The notes below the pieces were generated by a model. The model did not search any database. It was not told the DNA's origin and saw only the letters and a program-made list of their open reading frames with translations. 5,925 bases of DNA, from the NCBI GenBank assembly GCA_958425285.1, contig CATZVV010000125.1:1-5925 (forward strand). Reading direction: 5' to 3'. Origin of the DNA: an uncultured Lachnoclostridium sp. (GTDB lineage: Bacteria > Bacillota > Clostridia > Lachnospirales > Lachnospiraceae). The translations under genes were made by a program, and so were the position numbers. This document shows, piece after piece, positions 1 to 5,622 of the stretch. Position 1 is the stretch's first letter; every line of letters begins with the position of its first letter.

Positions 1-108
1 TTCCTCTGCTTTTTTCATCTGTCCAATAATTTCATTTGTATTAAAGACTGTATCTGCTACTTTTATATCGGGTGTAACTGCACATACTTTTACAAATCCA
101 TCTTTCAT
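1..108 (-). CDS. nadE: Probable glutamine-dependent NAD+ synthetase, N-terminal 36 codons (partial)
   Basis: The gene runs off the low end of the window, so only 36 residues are visible, starting MKDGFVKVCAVTPDIKVAD. A short start, then 'GFVKV.A.TP.(I/V)KVAD' and an N..(E/Q)II stretch, is how the nitrilase-like glutaminase domain of long (about 630-residue) bacterial NAD+ synthetases begins. In that family the domain releases ammonia from glutamine, and a C-terminal synthetase domain uses it to amidate deamido-NAD+ to NAD+. The start is supported by a strong ribosome binding site (GGAGGG at 114-119, 5 nt before the ATG). The catalytic residues lie outside the window, so the call rests on the N-terminal pattern alone; another nitrilase-superfamily enzyme is possible. 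The gene lies directly downstream of the 6S RNA gene on the same strand and is separated from it only by a hairpin. Confidence 0.72.
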   Translation of the reverse strand, partial: MKDGFVKVCAVTPDIKVADTVFNTNEIIGQMKKAEE

Positions 109-130
109 TGAAACCCTCCATACAGAAACA

Positions 131-148
131 GGGCAGCTTTCGCTGCCC
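131..148 (-). terminator. GC-rich hairpin between 6S RNA and nadE, terminator or leader attenuator
   Basis: On the minus strand GGGCAGC, a GAAA tetraloop and GCTGCCC form a perfect 7-bp stem, followed by TGTTTCTGTA. The U-tract is interrupted, so as an intrinsic terminator it is weaker than textbook. It sits about 12 nt past the estimated 3' end of the 6S RNA and ends 11 nt before the nadE ribosome binding site. It could therefore end the 6S transcript, allow partial read-through into nadE, or act as a leader hairpin for nadE. No separate nadE promoter is visible in the short gap. Confidence 0.55.
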
Positions 149-159
149 CACAATTCTTT

Positions 160-374
160 AGTAAATCCCCAAAATGCCGGTTCTTGATTTTTGACTCCTA
201 GCAAATGCTAGGTGGGCAACCGCATGTACCTTTCAGCCTTCCGTTGTTAATGAAACCATTCATACACAATGTGCAGTGACGGCCTGACATCCACGTACAG
301 ATATAAGAATCCCGTTTAAAGTAATGTAGGTTCAAAAATTCAAGAGGTGTCGCACATTTCAGGTTTTTTATGAT
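160..374 (-). ncRNA. ssrS: 6S RNA (SsrS), regulator of sigma-A RNA polymerase
   Basis: 6S RNA mimics an open promoter and binds housekeeping RNA polymerase, down-tuning transcription in slow or stationary growth. No open frame explains this stretch, but it folds into the long 6S rod. A terminal stem pairs AAACCTGAAATGT (366-354) with GCATTTTGGGGATTT (177-163). A main stem pairs TCTTGAATTTTTGA (345-332) with TCAAAAATCAAGA (194-182), with one bulge. A large central bubble follows, and its 3' strand carries the small hairpin CCTAGC-ATTT-GCTAGG (212-197), typical of Firmicutes 6S RNAs. Above the bubble, TGTAC (299-295) pairs with GTACA (229-225) and TCAGGCC (287-281) with GGCTGA (238-233). A consensus sigma-A promoter lies at the right distance upstream. 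The ends are estimated to within about 5-10 nt; the length of about 210 nt fits the family. The identification comes from structure and remembered family sequence, not from a covariance search. Confidence 0.85.
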
Positions 375-380
375 GTTATT

Positions 381-409
381 ATTATACTCAATTTACACTC
401 ATATATCAA
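381..409 (-). promoter_or_regulatory. Consensus sigma-A promoter of the 6S RNA gene
   Basis: On the minus strand TTGATA (409-404), a 17-nt spacer and TATAAT (386-381) match the -35/-10 consensus at 11 of 12 positions. The predicted start is around 374-373, just before the 5' strand of the 6S terminal stem. The promoter begins 23 nt after the histidine kinase stop codon, so 6S has its own strong promoter inside a very short gap. Confidence 0.88.
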
Positions 410-432
410 GAGTAATATTTTCCACTTTACTT

Positions 433-1884
433 TCAATCGTACTCGTGTGCAGGTAAAGTTACAATAAAACAGCTTCCTTTTCCCAACTCACTCTCCACAC
501 AAATAGTTCCATTATGGCGCTTTACAATTCCTTTTCCAACAACAAGGCCAAGTCCGGAGCCATCTTTCTCATTGTGATTTGTACCTCGATAAAATTTTTC
601 AAAAATATCCTCCTGATGCTCTTTTGCAATTCCAACACCATTGTCTTTTACTTGGACTACAATATTAGCTTTCTCCTTTGCAATGTACACTTCAATTTTT
701 GATTTGGGGTAAGAATACTTAATCGCATTTTGCACCAAAATCAAAAACAACTGCCGAATACGATCATAATCTCCAAGTATCATACTACACTCATCATCAT
801 ACTCCAGACTTACAGTCATCTGCTTTTCTGCCATAAGAACTCTGGCACTCCGCAGTACGTCCTGTGCCACTGCAATCACATTAATAATTTCCATATCAAG
901 CATAAAATCGGGATTCTGCAATTTTGACAAAACAAGCAAATCGGCAACCAGCCGCTCCATACCACTGCATTCCTTTAAAATCCGGTTATAGTATTCCTGC
1001 TTTTTTTCTTCTCCCTGTACATATCCATCTGCCAGAGTTTCCGCATAACCTTTCATAACTGTAATTGGGGTTCTGAGTTCATGTGAAACATTGGAGAAAA
1101 AATCCCGACGATTCTGCTCTATATTATTCCGCATAATTTCTGCTTCCTGCAATTGTTCAGACAAAACATCCAGACTATGTGCCAATTCCCCGATTTCATC
1201 TGTACGGGTTACTTTTGTCTTCCCCACATAGTTTCCCGCCGCAAGACGCAATGCAAGCTGCTTCATTTGGGAAATAGGCCGAACAATCTGTCTGGTAAAA
1301 ACAACAACAAGAATGAGCGAAACGAAAAAACCAATTCCAATACTTATCATCAGGTATCTCTGATACTGAGAAATGCTGTTTTCCGTTTCCTCTACAGTTG
1401 CATTTAATACAATCACTCCAATTACATGACCTGCACCATTCATAATTGGAGTAGCATAGTGCAGCATCGTTTTTTCATAAATGGCATCAAAATCACTATA
1501 ACTTTTCTTCTTTCCCTTATAGGCACTTTCAATAATATCTGATGTCCCTTCAGGCAGTTTGACATCTGCCAACTCAATATTGGCAAAATCACTGCTCATG
1601 GCATATTCCCGTTCCTCATCTGTCAAAATCCAGATATCCGTACTTTGCATCTCACCAAAGTCTTCGATTGCACCTAAATAGGAGGCGAATTCTTCTGTAC
1701 TACCTTCTGCTACTGCATTTTCTACCTGTACACCAATATTTTCTGCAAGTGTATCCATCTGATTTTCATATACCTGCATAATATTATTCCGGTTCAGACT
1801 CGAAAAAATCAAGCCTGTCAAAGTGAGCAAAACAATGAGTACTACACCAAAGTATATGTAGACTCTCCAGAATAAATGCTTCAT
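433..1884 (-). CDS. Membrane-bound sensor histidine kinase with HAMP domain
   Basis: A 483-residue sensor kinase, second gene of a two-component operon. Segment 8-28 is a transmembrane helix. Residues about 30-175 are an extracytoplasmic sensor region, possibly Cache/PAS-like (the part around 140-165 ends in a strand pattern common there). Residues 176-197 are the second membrane helix and about 198-250 the HAMP linker (P203 and DEIGEL at 229-234). The DHp helix carries the phospho-accepting His268 in SHELRTP. The ATPase domain has an N box with N386, G1 DNGVGI (414-419), an F box FEKFYRG (428-434) and G2 GSGLGL (442-447), so all catalytic motifs are intact. The layout matches VicK/PhoR-type kinases. 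The ligand cannot be told from sequence, so no gene name is given. It starts 14 nt after the response regulator stop, and its binding site AGGTGA overlaps the end of that gap. No terminator is seen before the 6S promoter. Confidence 0.95.
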   Translation of the reverse strand: MKHLFWRVYIYFGVVLIVLLTLTGLIFSSLNRNNIMQVYENQMDTLAENIGVQVENAVAEGSTEEFASYLGAIEDFGEMQSTDIWILTDEEREYAMSSDFANIELADVKLPEGTSDIIESAYKGKKKSYSDFDAIYEKTMLHYATPIMNGAGHVIGVIVLNATVEETENSISQYQRYLMISIGIGFFVSLILVVVFTRQIVRPISQMKQLALRLAAGNYVGKTKVTRTDEIGELAHSLDVLSEQLQEAEIMRNNIEQNRRDFFSNVSHELRTPITVMKGYAETLADGYVQGEEKKQEYYNRILKECSGMERLVADLLVLSKLQNPDFMLDMEIINVIAVAQDVLRSARVLMAEKQMTVSLEYDDECSMILGDYDRIRQLFLILVQNAIKYSYPKSKIEVYIAKEKANIVVQVKDNGVGIAKEHQEDIFEKFYRGTNHNEKDGSGLGLVVGKGIVKRHNGTICVESELGKGSCFIVTLPAHEYD

Positions 1885-1898
1885 CTATTCACCTGCCC

Positions 1899-2588
1899 TT
1901 AAACATTAAGCTCGAATTTATATCCAAGTCCCCAAATCGTTTTAATTTCCCAATTGGGATGACTGACTTTATCTAATTTTGCACGAAGACGCTTAATATG
2001 AGAATCCACTGTACGACTGTCACCAAAATAGTCTTGTCCCCATAAGCTATCCAACAAATTATCTCTTGTAAAAACTTTGCTTGGATTTTCTGCCAGAATC
2101 CACATTGTTTCTACTTCTTTTTTTGTCATAGGAAGCTTTTCTCCTCCAACAAAAACAGAATATGTTTCCAGATTCACAGTCAAGTCACTTATATTAATAA
2201 TTTTATTATCACTTTCGCTGTCAGTACGATTCATCCTGCGCAGTACGGCGCGAATTCTTGCCATTACTTCACTTGGGCTAAATGGCTTTACAACATAATC
2301 ATCTGCACCAATATCCAATCCCATTACTCTCTCGTAATCTTCTCCTTTTGCCGTCACAAGAATAATTGGGACATCCGAAATTTCCCTGATTTTTTTGCAA
2401 ACCCTATATCCATCCATTCCTGGCATCATAATATCAAGGAGTACAACACATGGATCTGATTTTTTGAACATCTGCCATGCTTCAATCCCATCTTTTGCAA
2501 CAATCGGTTCATATCCTTCACCTGCCACATACGTAGCCAGTACTTCAGTAATACCTTCATTATCATCTGCAATTAAAATCCTCTGCAT
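1899..2588 (-). CDS. OmpR/PhoB-family DNA-binding response regulator
   Basis: A 229-residue transcription factor, the usual length for the family, and the likely partner of the kinase encoded 14 nt downstream. The receiver domain (about 1-118) has the acidic pair D8/D9, the phospho-acceptor D52 in LLDIMMPG, switch residue T79 in VTA, and K101 in VKPF, so it should be phosphorylated normally. The C-terminal winged helix (about 130-227) shows the OmpR pattern: TKKEVETMWILAENP, then a recognition-helix region SRTVDSHIKRLRAKLD, then the wing IKTIWGLGYKFE. The start is fixed by GGAGG at 2596-2600, 7 nt before the ATG. Transcription likely begins near 2801, leaving a leader of about 210 nt filled by a repeat element. 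Its target genes are unknown; the divergent Big2 gene 330 bp away is one candidate by position only. Confidence 0.95.
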   Translation of the reverse strand: MQRILIADDNEGITEVLATYVAGEGYEPIVAKDGIEAWQMFKKSDPCVVLLDIMMPGMDGYRVCKKIREISDVPIILVTAKGEDYERVMGLDIGADDYVVKPFSPSEVMARIRAVLRRMNRTDSESDNKIINISDLTVNLETYSVFVGGEKLPMTKKEVETMWILAENPSKVFTRDNLLDSLWGQDYFGDSRTVDSHIKRLRAKLDKVSHPNWEIKTIWGLGYKFELNV

Positions 2589-2614
2589 TTCCGTTCCTCC
2601 TTTTGTTTTCTTTA

Positions 2615-2796
2615 TTTCGCAATACTACGCTCTCGCCCCTACCTCATGTGCTTCGCACATTTCACTAACTTACCGCTCGCGAAGTAAATGTCGCCTATCG
2701 GCGTCGCTTCCTTCTCTTCGCTTTTCGCAATACTACTCGTCACTTTGTGACTTCCACGGACTTCGTCCGTGCTTTGCTTTGCAAAGGTAGTATTGC
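2615..2796. repeat. Hairpin-rich repeat element (MITE/REP-like) in the two-component operon leader
   Basis: This 182-bp stretch differs from its AT-rich flanks. The 14-mer TTTCGCAATACTAC occurs exactly twice on the plus strand (2615-2628 and 2723-2736). Its last 10 bases recur inverted as GTAGTATTGC at 2787-2796, so the outer ends form a terminal inverted repeat and the inner copy forms a second, smaller one. Between them lie compact hairpins: ATGTGC-TTC-GCACAT (2646-2660), CGCC-TATC-GGCG (2692-2703), GTCAC-TTT-GTGAC (2739-2751), CACGGAC-TTC-GTCCGTG (2755-2771) and the palindrome CTTTGCAAAG (2777-2786). There is no transposase and no clear target duplication. I believe similar sequence is dispersed in Lachnospiraceae genomes, but that is recollection and was not checked here. 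It lies just inside the transcript of the response regulator operon. Confidence 0.7.
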
Positions 2797-2800
2797 TCAT
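2639..2800 (-). other. Possible 53-residue small ORF carried by the repeat element
   Basis: The minus strand is open from ATG at 2800-2798 to TAG at 2641-2639, giving a basic, hydrophilic 53-residue peptide beginning MSNTTFAKQSTDEVR and ending KCAKHMR. It has no signal peptide or membrane segment, and I recognise no domain. The repeated word GTAGTATTGCGAAA is read in the same frame at both copies (SSIAK inside the ORF, RSIAK eight codons past the TAG, followed by TAA at 2614-2612). There is no Shine-Dalgarno sequence, and the ATG coincides with the predicted transcription start, so it could only be translated as a leaderless message. It may instead be a chance frame in a structured element that is low in stop codons. 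The response regulator ATG follows 50 nt after the stop. Confidence 0.28.
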
Positions 2801-2807
2801 AAGTTAC

Positions 2808-2836
2808 ATTATAGTGGAGGTTTTTTGGTAATTCAA
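2808..2836 (-). promoter_or_regulatory. Sigma-A promoter of the two-component operon
   Basis: On the minus strand TTGAAT (2836-2831), a 17-nt spacer and TATAAT (2813-2808) give a perfect -10 and a good -35. The predicted start is near 2804-2800, followed by a leader of about 210 nt to the response regulator ATG. The repeat element begins within about 5 nt of that start, so the promoter core itself is intact. Confidence 0.75.
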
Positions 2837-2858
2837 GTGGAAAATATAAGTGACATTA

Positions 2859-2887
2859 TTGTGCCATAGTTGGATGATATTTTTAAT
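2859..2887 (+). promoter_or_regulatory. Weak candidate promoter of the Big2 gene
   Basis: TTGTGC (2859-2864), a 17-nt spacer and TTTAAT (2882-2887) lie upstream of the plus-strand gene. The -10 has one mismatch and the -35 matches only half, so this would be a weak or activator-dependent promoter. It is divergent from, and about 25 bp away from, the response regulator promoter, so regulation by that regulator is possible but not shown. Confidence 0.35.
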
Positions 2888-2917
2888 CTACAAAGAAAAG
2901 GGAAAGGGGAATAACCT

Positions 2918-3610
2918 TTGAAAAAAAGAATTCTATTTTTGCTGATTCTGTTACTTTTTGTAACGATGGTACTGGGTTCTCCTGAAATATATGCTGCGAA
3001 GAAACAAACTCAGGTTAGGCTGAATGTTCAGAATCTGTCTCTGACAAAGGGTAATCAATACAAACTGCGGGTCTATAATGCAAAAAAGAACTACAAGATT
3101 TACTTTACAAGCAGCAATGGGAATATTGTTTCCATTGGTTCCAAACGACCGAAAGGACGAAAGGTACAAATTAGTGCCGAGAATATTGGCACCGCTACAA
3201 TCGATGTAAAAATAAAAGTAAAAAAGCGAGTTGTTGCTCTTTTAAGCTGCCAGATAGAGGTGACACCACCGGCGATTAGCATTAAGTTTTCGCGCAGAAA
3301 ACTGGAAATGGTTTCTGGTGACTCACTTACACTTCGTATTATTACAAAACCAAGCTCTGCAAATGTACAACCAATTTTTGAGTCCAGCAATACCGGCGTC
3401 GTACAAGTCAATGCAAAAGGACGTGTTTGTGCAATGGCTCTTGGTGAGGCAATTGTAACAGCGACATTACCTACCGGTCAAAAAACGCAATGCAGAATTA
3501 CAGTAACAGACGGAATCCCCTGGGATTCTCCTCCAACACATTCTCCGCAAATAACAGAACGGTCACTGCTTGATATAAACAGTGACCGTTTTATTATTTA
3601 CATTCTATAA
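2918..3610 (+). CDS. Small secreted protein with two bacterial Ig-like (Big2) domains
   Basis: The ORF encodes 230 residues from a TTG start. TTG is chosen because an in-frame TAA lies two codons upstream, AGGGG (2905-2909) sits 8 nt before it, and the translation opens directly with a signal peptide: KKR, a hydrophobic core at about 5-20, and an IYAA cleavage region at 24-27. Residues about 33-115 and 118-197 each form a Big2-like beta sandwich. The second is the clearer one, with ESSNTGVVQVNAKGRVCAMALGEAIVTAT-like spacing (155-183). There is no LPXTG, membrane anchor or catalytic domain, so it is probably a secreted or loosely surface-bound binding module; its partner is unknown. The tail (199-230) is not Ig-like. 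Its last 17 or so codons are written by the terminator hairpin, so the true C-terminus is doubtful. The gene converges with agrB, and the stop codons are 7 bp apart. Confidence 0.82.
   Translation: MKKRILFLLILLLFVTMVLGSPEIYAAKKQTQVRLNVQNLSLTKGNQYKLRVYNAKKNYKIYFTSSNGNIVSIGSKRPKGRKVQISAENIGTATIDVKIKVKKRVVALLSCQIEVTPPAISIKFSRRKLEMVSGDSLTLRIITKPSSANVQPIFESSNTGVVQVNAKGRVCAMALGEAIVTATLPTGQKTQCRITVTDGIPWDSPPTHSPQITERSLLDINSDRFIIYIL
3558..3600 (+). terminator. Intrinsic terminator lying inside the end of the Big2 reading frame
   Basis: AACGGTCACTG (3558-3568), an 11-nt loop and CAGTGACCGTT (3580-3590) form a perfect 11-bp stem, followed by the T-rich tract TTATTATTTA. This is the strongest hairpin terminator in the window. 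It begins in codon 214 of the Big2 ORF and ends before its TAA at 3608-3610. In the opposite direction the hairpin is followed by CTGTTATTTG, a weaker tract, so it may also partly end agrB transcription. Confidence 0.85.
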
Positions 3611-3617
3611 TATACCA

Positions 3618-4199
3618 TTATACCTTCTTTTTATACATCCGGTTTTTAATTGCTCCAAGTATAAGCAAAACAGCTGATGTTGCAAATGCTGCTGTTATAA
3701 AACCAAGCCAGCGTCCCGGTACAGGAAGAAATTGCGCTGCTCCAAACAACACAACCTCAATTACCAGGGTAATACGAGTGCGTACAATGATTTTCTCTTT
3801 TCTTTTTCCCCGAATCGGTTTATTAGGATCTTCAACCGGCGCCAGTAAAAGCACGACAATCACATCAAAAACAGCAATTATCAGACGCCATACAAATGGA
3901 ATATCACCAACAAAATAACAAATCAGCGCAAAGTAAAGGCAAAAAATCAAAGAGCAGGACCAATATGTAGAAGCATGGAATCCCCCTGAATACTTACGCA
4001 GCGGACAAAAAAATGCCAAAAAGAGCAGTGCCTCTAGCAAACATCCAAACACAAACCCAATGACCAGTACAAAAATGGTATTCACAACAGAGCTTAAAAA
4101 CAGCTCTGCACCATAAACAAGTATCTCAAAATCATCCCTTTTTTCTCCTGTCTTACCAATAAAATACGATGTAAGACTTGTTGCCAATTTATGATACAT
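3618..4199 (-). CDS. AgrB-family membrane cysteine peptidase (accessory gene regulator B)
   Basis: A 193-residue polytopic membrane protein of the AgrB family, which cleaves and cyclises AgrD-type propeptides into autoinducing peptides. The family signature is present: R68 and K69 followed by SGGFHASTYWSC, giving the catalytic pair His75 and Cys82 with the 7-residue spacing of the staphylococcal enzyme. The later APVEDPNKPI loop (about 120-129) is also typical. Hydrophobic segments lie at about 30-65, 80-120 and 145-185, with basic loops between them. The start is supported by GGGGGG (4206-4211), 6 nt upstream. It follows rnfB by 30 nt with no terminator between, so it is probably co-transcribed with the rnf operon. 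No AgrD-like peptide, AgrC kinase or LytTR regulator is seen nearby: after its stop only a 6-codon frame remains before the convergent gene. The substrate is therefore unknown. Confidence 0.88.
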   Translation of the reverse strand: MYHKLATSLTSYFIGKTGEKRDDFEILVYGAELFLSSVVNTIFVLVIGFVFGCLLEALLFLAFFCPLRKYSGGFHASTYWSCSLIFCLYFALICYFVGDIPFVWRLIIAVFDVIVVLLLAPVEDPNKPIRGKRKEKIIVRTRITLVIEVVLFGAAQFLPVPGRWLGFITAAFATSAVLLILGAIKNRMYKKKV

Positions 4200-4229
4200 A
4201 GTTATCCCCCCTTCACTATCTATCCCGCA

Positions 4230-5027
4230 TTATTGTACCATCTCAATTACTTTTGTTGGACATTTTTCCACACATTTTCCACATCCTGTACATTTTTCGG
4301 CATCGATATGAGCCAGATTTTCTGTTACCGTAATCGCCTGAAACTCACATTGTCTGGCACATAAACCACATCCGATACACCCAGCCTGGCAAACCGCTTT
4401 TACTTCTTTGCCCTTAGCCTTTGAGCTGCACAAAACATGAACATTCGCATCATACGGAACAAGTTCAATCAAATGATTCGGACAGACCTTGATGCATTTT
4501 CCACATGCCTGGCAGTTTTCCTTATCCACAATGGCAACACCATTCTGAATATAAATAGCATCAAATGGACATTCTGATACACACGAACCAAGTCCCATGC
4601 AACCATAGTCACAAGCCTTTTCACCTCTTCCTGGAATCAATGCCAGTTTTCGGCAATCGGCAAGTCCATCATAATGATATTGGTTCTCGGTCCGGTCACA
4701 AGTTCCCTTACACTTTACCCTAGCGGTCATGCGAACGGTTTCTTCCGCCTCCACTCCAAGAATCTCTGCCATCTTCTGATTATTTTTTGCTGCCGAAGGG
4801 CAGGCTCCTACTTTTGCATCACCGCTTACAAGTGCCTTTGCAAGTGCATCACAGCCTGCAAATCCACAACCGCCACAGTTGCTTCCCGGCAAAAGTTCTC
4901 GAATCTGTATCTCTCGTTCATTCACTTCTACAGCAAACTTTTTCCCTGCAATTCCAAGCAACAGTCCAATACACAAGCCGGTTCCGCCTATGACTGCAAC
5001 TGCAATTAATATACTCATTATATCCAT
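4230..5027 (-). CDS. rnfB: Rnf complex iron-sulfur subunit B, ferredoxin-side electron entry
   Basis: RnfB accepts electrons from reduced ferredoxin at the cytoplasmic face of the Rnf complex, which passes them to NAD+ while pumping Na+ or H+. The 265-residue protein has one N-terminal membrane helix (about 5-27), a four-Cys cluster motif C51-G-G-C54-x4-C59...C76, and then a long ferredoxin-like region. Clear CxxCxxCxxxCP motifs lie at C172/175/178/182 and C246/249/252/256, with further cysteine sets around 106-153 and 213-227. With about 26 cysteines it is the clostridial type with several more clusters than proteobacterial RnfB. The frame is open up to 5072, but I chose the ATG at 5027: AGGA lies at 5035-5038, 7 nt upstream, it gives the usual N-terminal helix, and it leaves 13 nt after the rnfA stop. 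The longer version would overlap rnfA and add a soluble segment. An ATG three codons in is a weaker alternative. Confidence 0.95.
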   Translation of the reverse strand: MDIMSILIAVAVIGGTGLCIGLLLGIAGKKFAVEVNEREIQIRELLPGSNCGGCGFAGCDALAKALVSGDAKVGACPSAAKNNQKMAEILGVEAEETVRMTARVKCKGTCDRTENQYHYDGLADCRKLALIPGRGEKACDYGCMGLGSCVSECPFDAIYIQNGVAIVDKENCQACGKCIKVCPNHLIELVPYDANVHVLCSSKAKGKEVKAVCQAGCIGCGLCARQCEFQAITVTENLAHIDAEKCTGCGKCVEKCPTKVIEMVQ

Positions 5028-5040
5028 ACGCGATTCCTTT

Positions 5041-5622
5041 CTATAAAAGCCCGGCCAGACTGCCAAACCCACAAAATGCGATTGCCATAAGTCCGGCTGT
5101 AATCAAAATAATCGGAGAGCCTTTAAAAGCTTCCGGCACATCACAATGCTCAATCTTCTCACGAATCCCTGCCATAATTACAATAGCAAACAAAAATCCA
5201 ACCGAAGTTCCAAGTCCATTTACTACACTCGTTAATATATCATATTCCTTTTGTACATTCGTAAGTGCAACACCCAAAACAGCACAATTTGTCGTAATTA
5301 AAGGCAAGTATACACCAAGTGCATTATAAAGCCCTGGCATCAGCTTTTTTAAAACCATTTCTACAAACTGTACAAGAGCTGCAATAATCAAAATGAATAC
5401 AATTGTCTGAAGGTAAGTCACTTCCAAAGGAACTAGCAAAAACGTATTTAGTAATGCCGTCACAAAAGACGCAATTGTAATAACAAAGACAACGGCTGCC
5501 CCCATACCGGCAGCTGTCTCAACCTTTTTCGAGACTCCGAGAAATGGACATAATCCAAGAAACTGACTCAATACACAGTTATTTATCAAGGCTGCCCCAA
5601 TCAACACTAATATCAGGTTCAT
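5041..5622 (-). CDS. rnfA: Rnf complex membrane subunit A
   Basis: A 193-residue integral membrane subunit with six predicted helices, belonging to the RnfA/NqrE family. Together with RnfE it forms the membrane core that holds an iron-sulfur cluster on the electron path. The two family cysteine sites are present: C25 in LGLCPFLGV and C113 in TTNCAVLG. The conserved NNCVLSQFLG opening (14-23) and the late MAGIREK loop (150-156) are also present. Length and start agree with the family. The start codon directly follows the rnfE stop (TAAATG, gap of zero), and its AAAGGAG binding site lies within the last codons of rnfE, which suggests translational coupling. No promoter or terminator lies within the rnfE-rnfA-rnfB stretch. 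Confidence 0.97.
   Translation of the reverse strand: MNLILVLIGAALINNCVLSQFLGLCPFLGVSKKVETAAGMGAAVVFVITIASFVTALLNTFLLVPLEVTYLQTIVFILIIAALVQFVEMVLKKLMPGLYNALGVYLPLITTNCAVLGVALTNVQKEYDILTSVVNGLGTSVGFLFAIVIMAGIREKIEHCDVPEAFKGSPIILITAGLMAIAFCGFGSLAGLL

Noticed and set aside
160..374. A riboswitch or T-box leader for nadE instead of 6S RNA.
   Set aside because: The long rod with a central bubble and a small 3'-strand hairpin, plus its own consensus promoter, fits 6S RNA. No T-box sequence, no specifier loop and no recognised NAD+ riboswitch motif was seen.
2395..2790. Plus-strand open frame of 131 codons antisense to the response regulator and through the repeat element.
   Set aside because: Its first half is the shadow of the conserved receiver domain. 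Its second half exists because the repeat element is low in stop codons. It has no ribosome binding site.
3100..3411. Minus-strand open frame antisense to the Big2 gene.
   Set aside because: It is a shadow of a gene with a signal peptide, Big2 pattern and ribosome binding site; it has no start signal and no recognisable features of its own.
3560..3620. Search for an agrD-like peptide downstream of agrB on the minus strand.
   Set aside because: The only frame overlapping the agrB stop (TAATG) ends after six codons, and the rest is the convergent gene's terminator, so no AgrD can be supported.
4087..4107. Inverted repeat CAGAGCT...AGCTCTG near the middle of the agrB gene.
   Set aside because: It lies within well-supported coding sequence with no T-tract on either strand; most likely chance.
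4522..4530. Perfect DnaA box TTATCCACA on the plus strand, with further TTTTCCACA words nearby at 4261-4285.
   Set aside because: It lies inside rnfB, where Cys/Gly/Lys codons produce such words. There is no cluster of boxes, no AT-rich unwinding element and no dnaA gene, so it is not an origin.
5028..5072. N-terminal extension of RnfB to an upstream ATG at 5072.
   Set aside because: It would overlap rnfA by 32 nt and add 15 residues not seen in the family. The ATG at 5027 has a well-spaced ribosome binding site and gives the standard N-terminal membrane helix.
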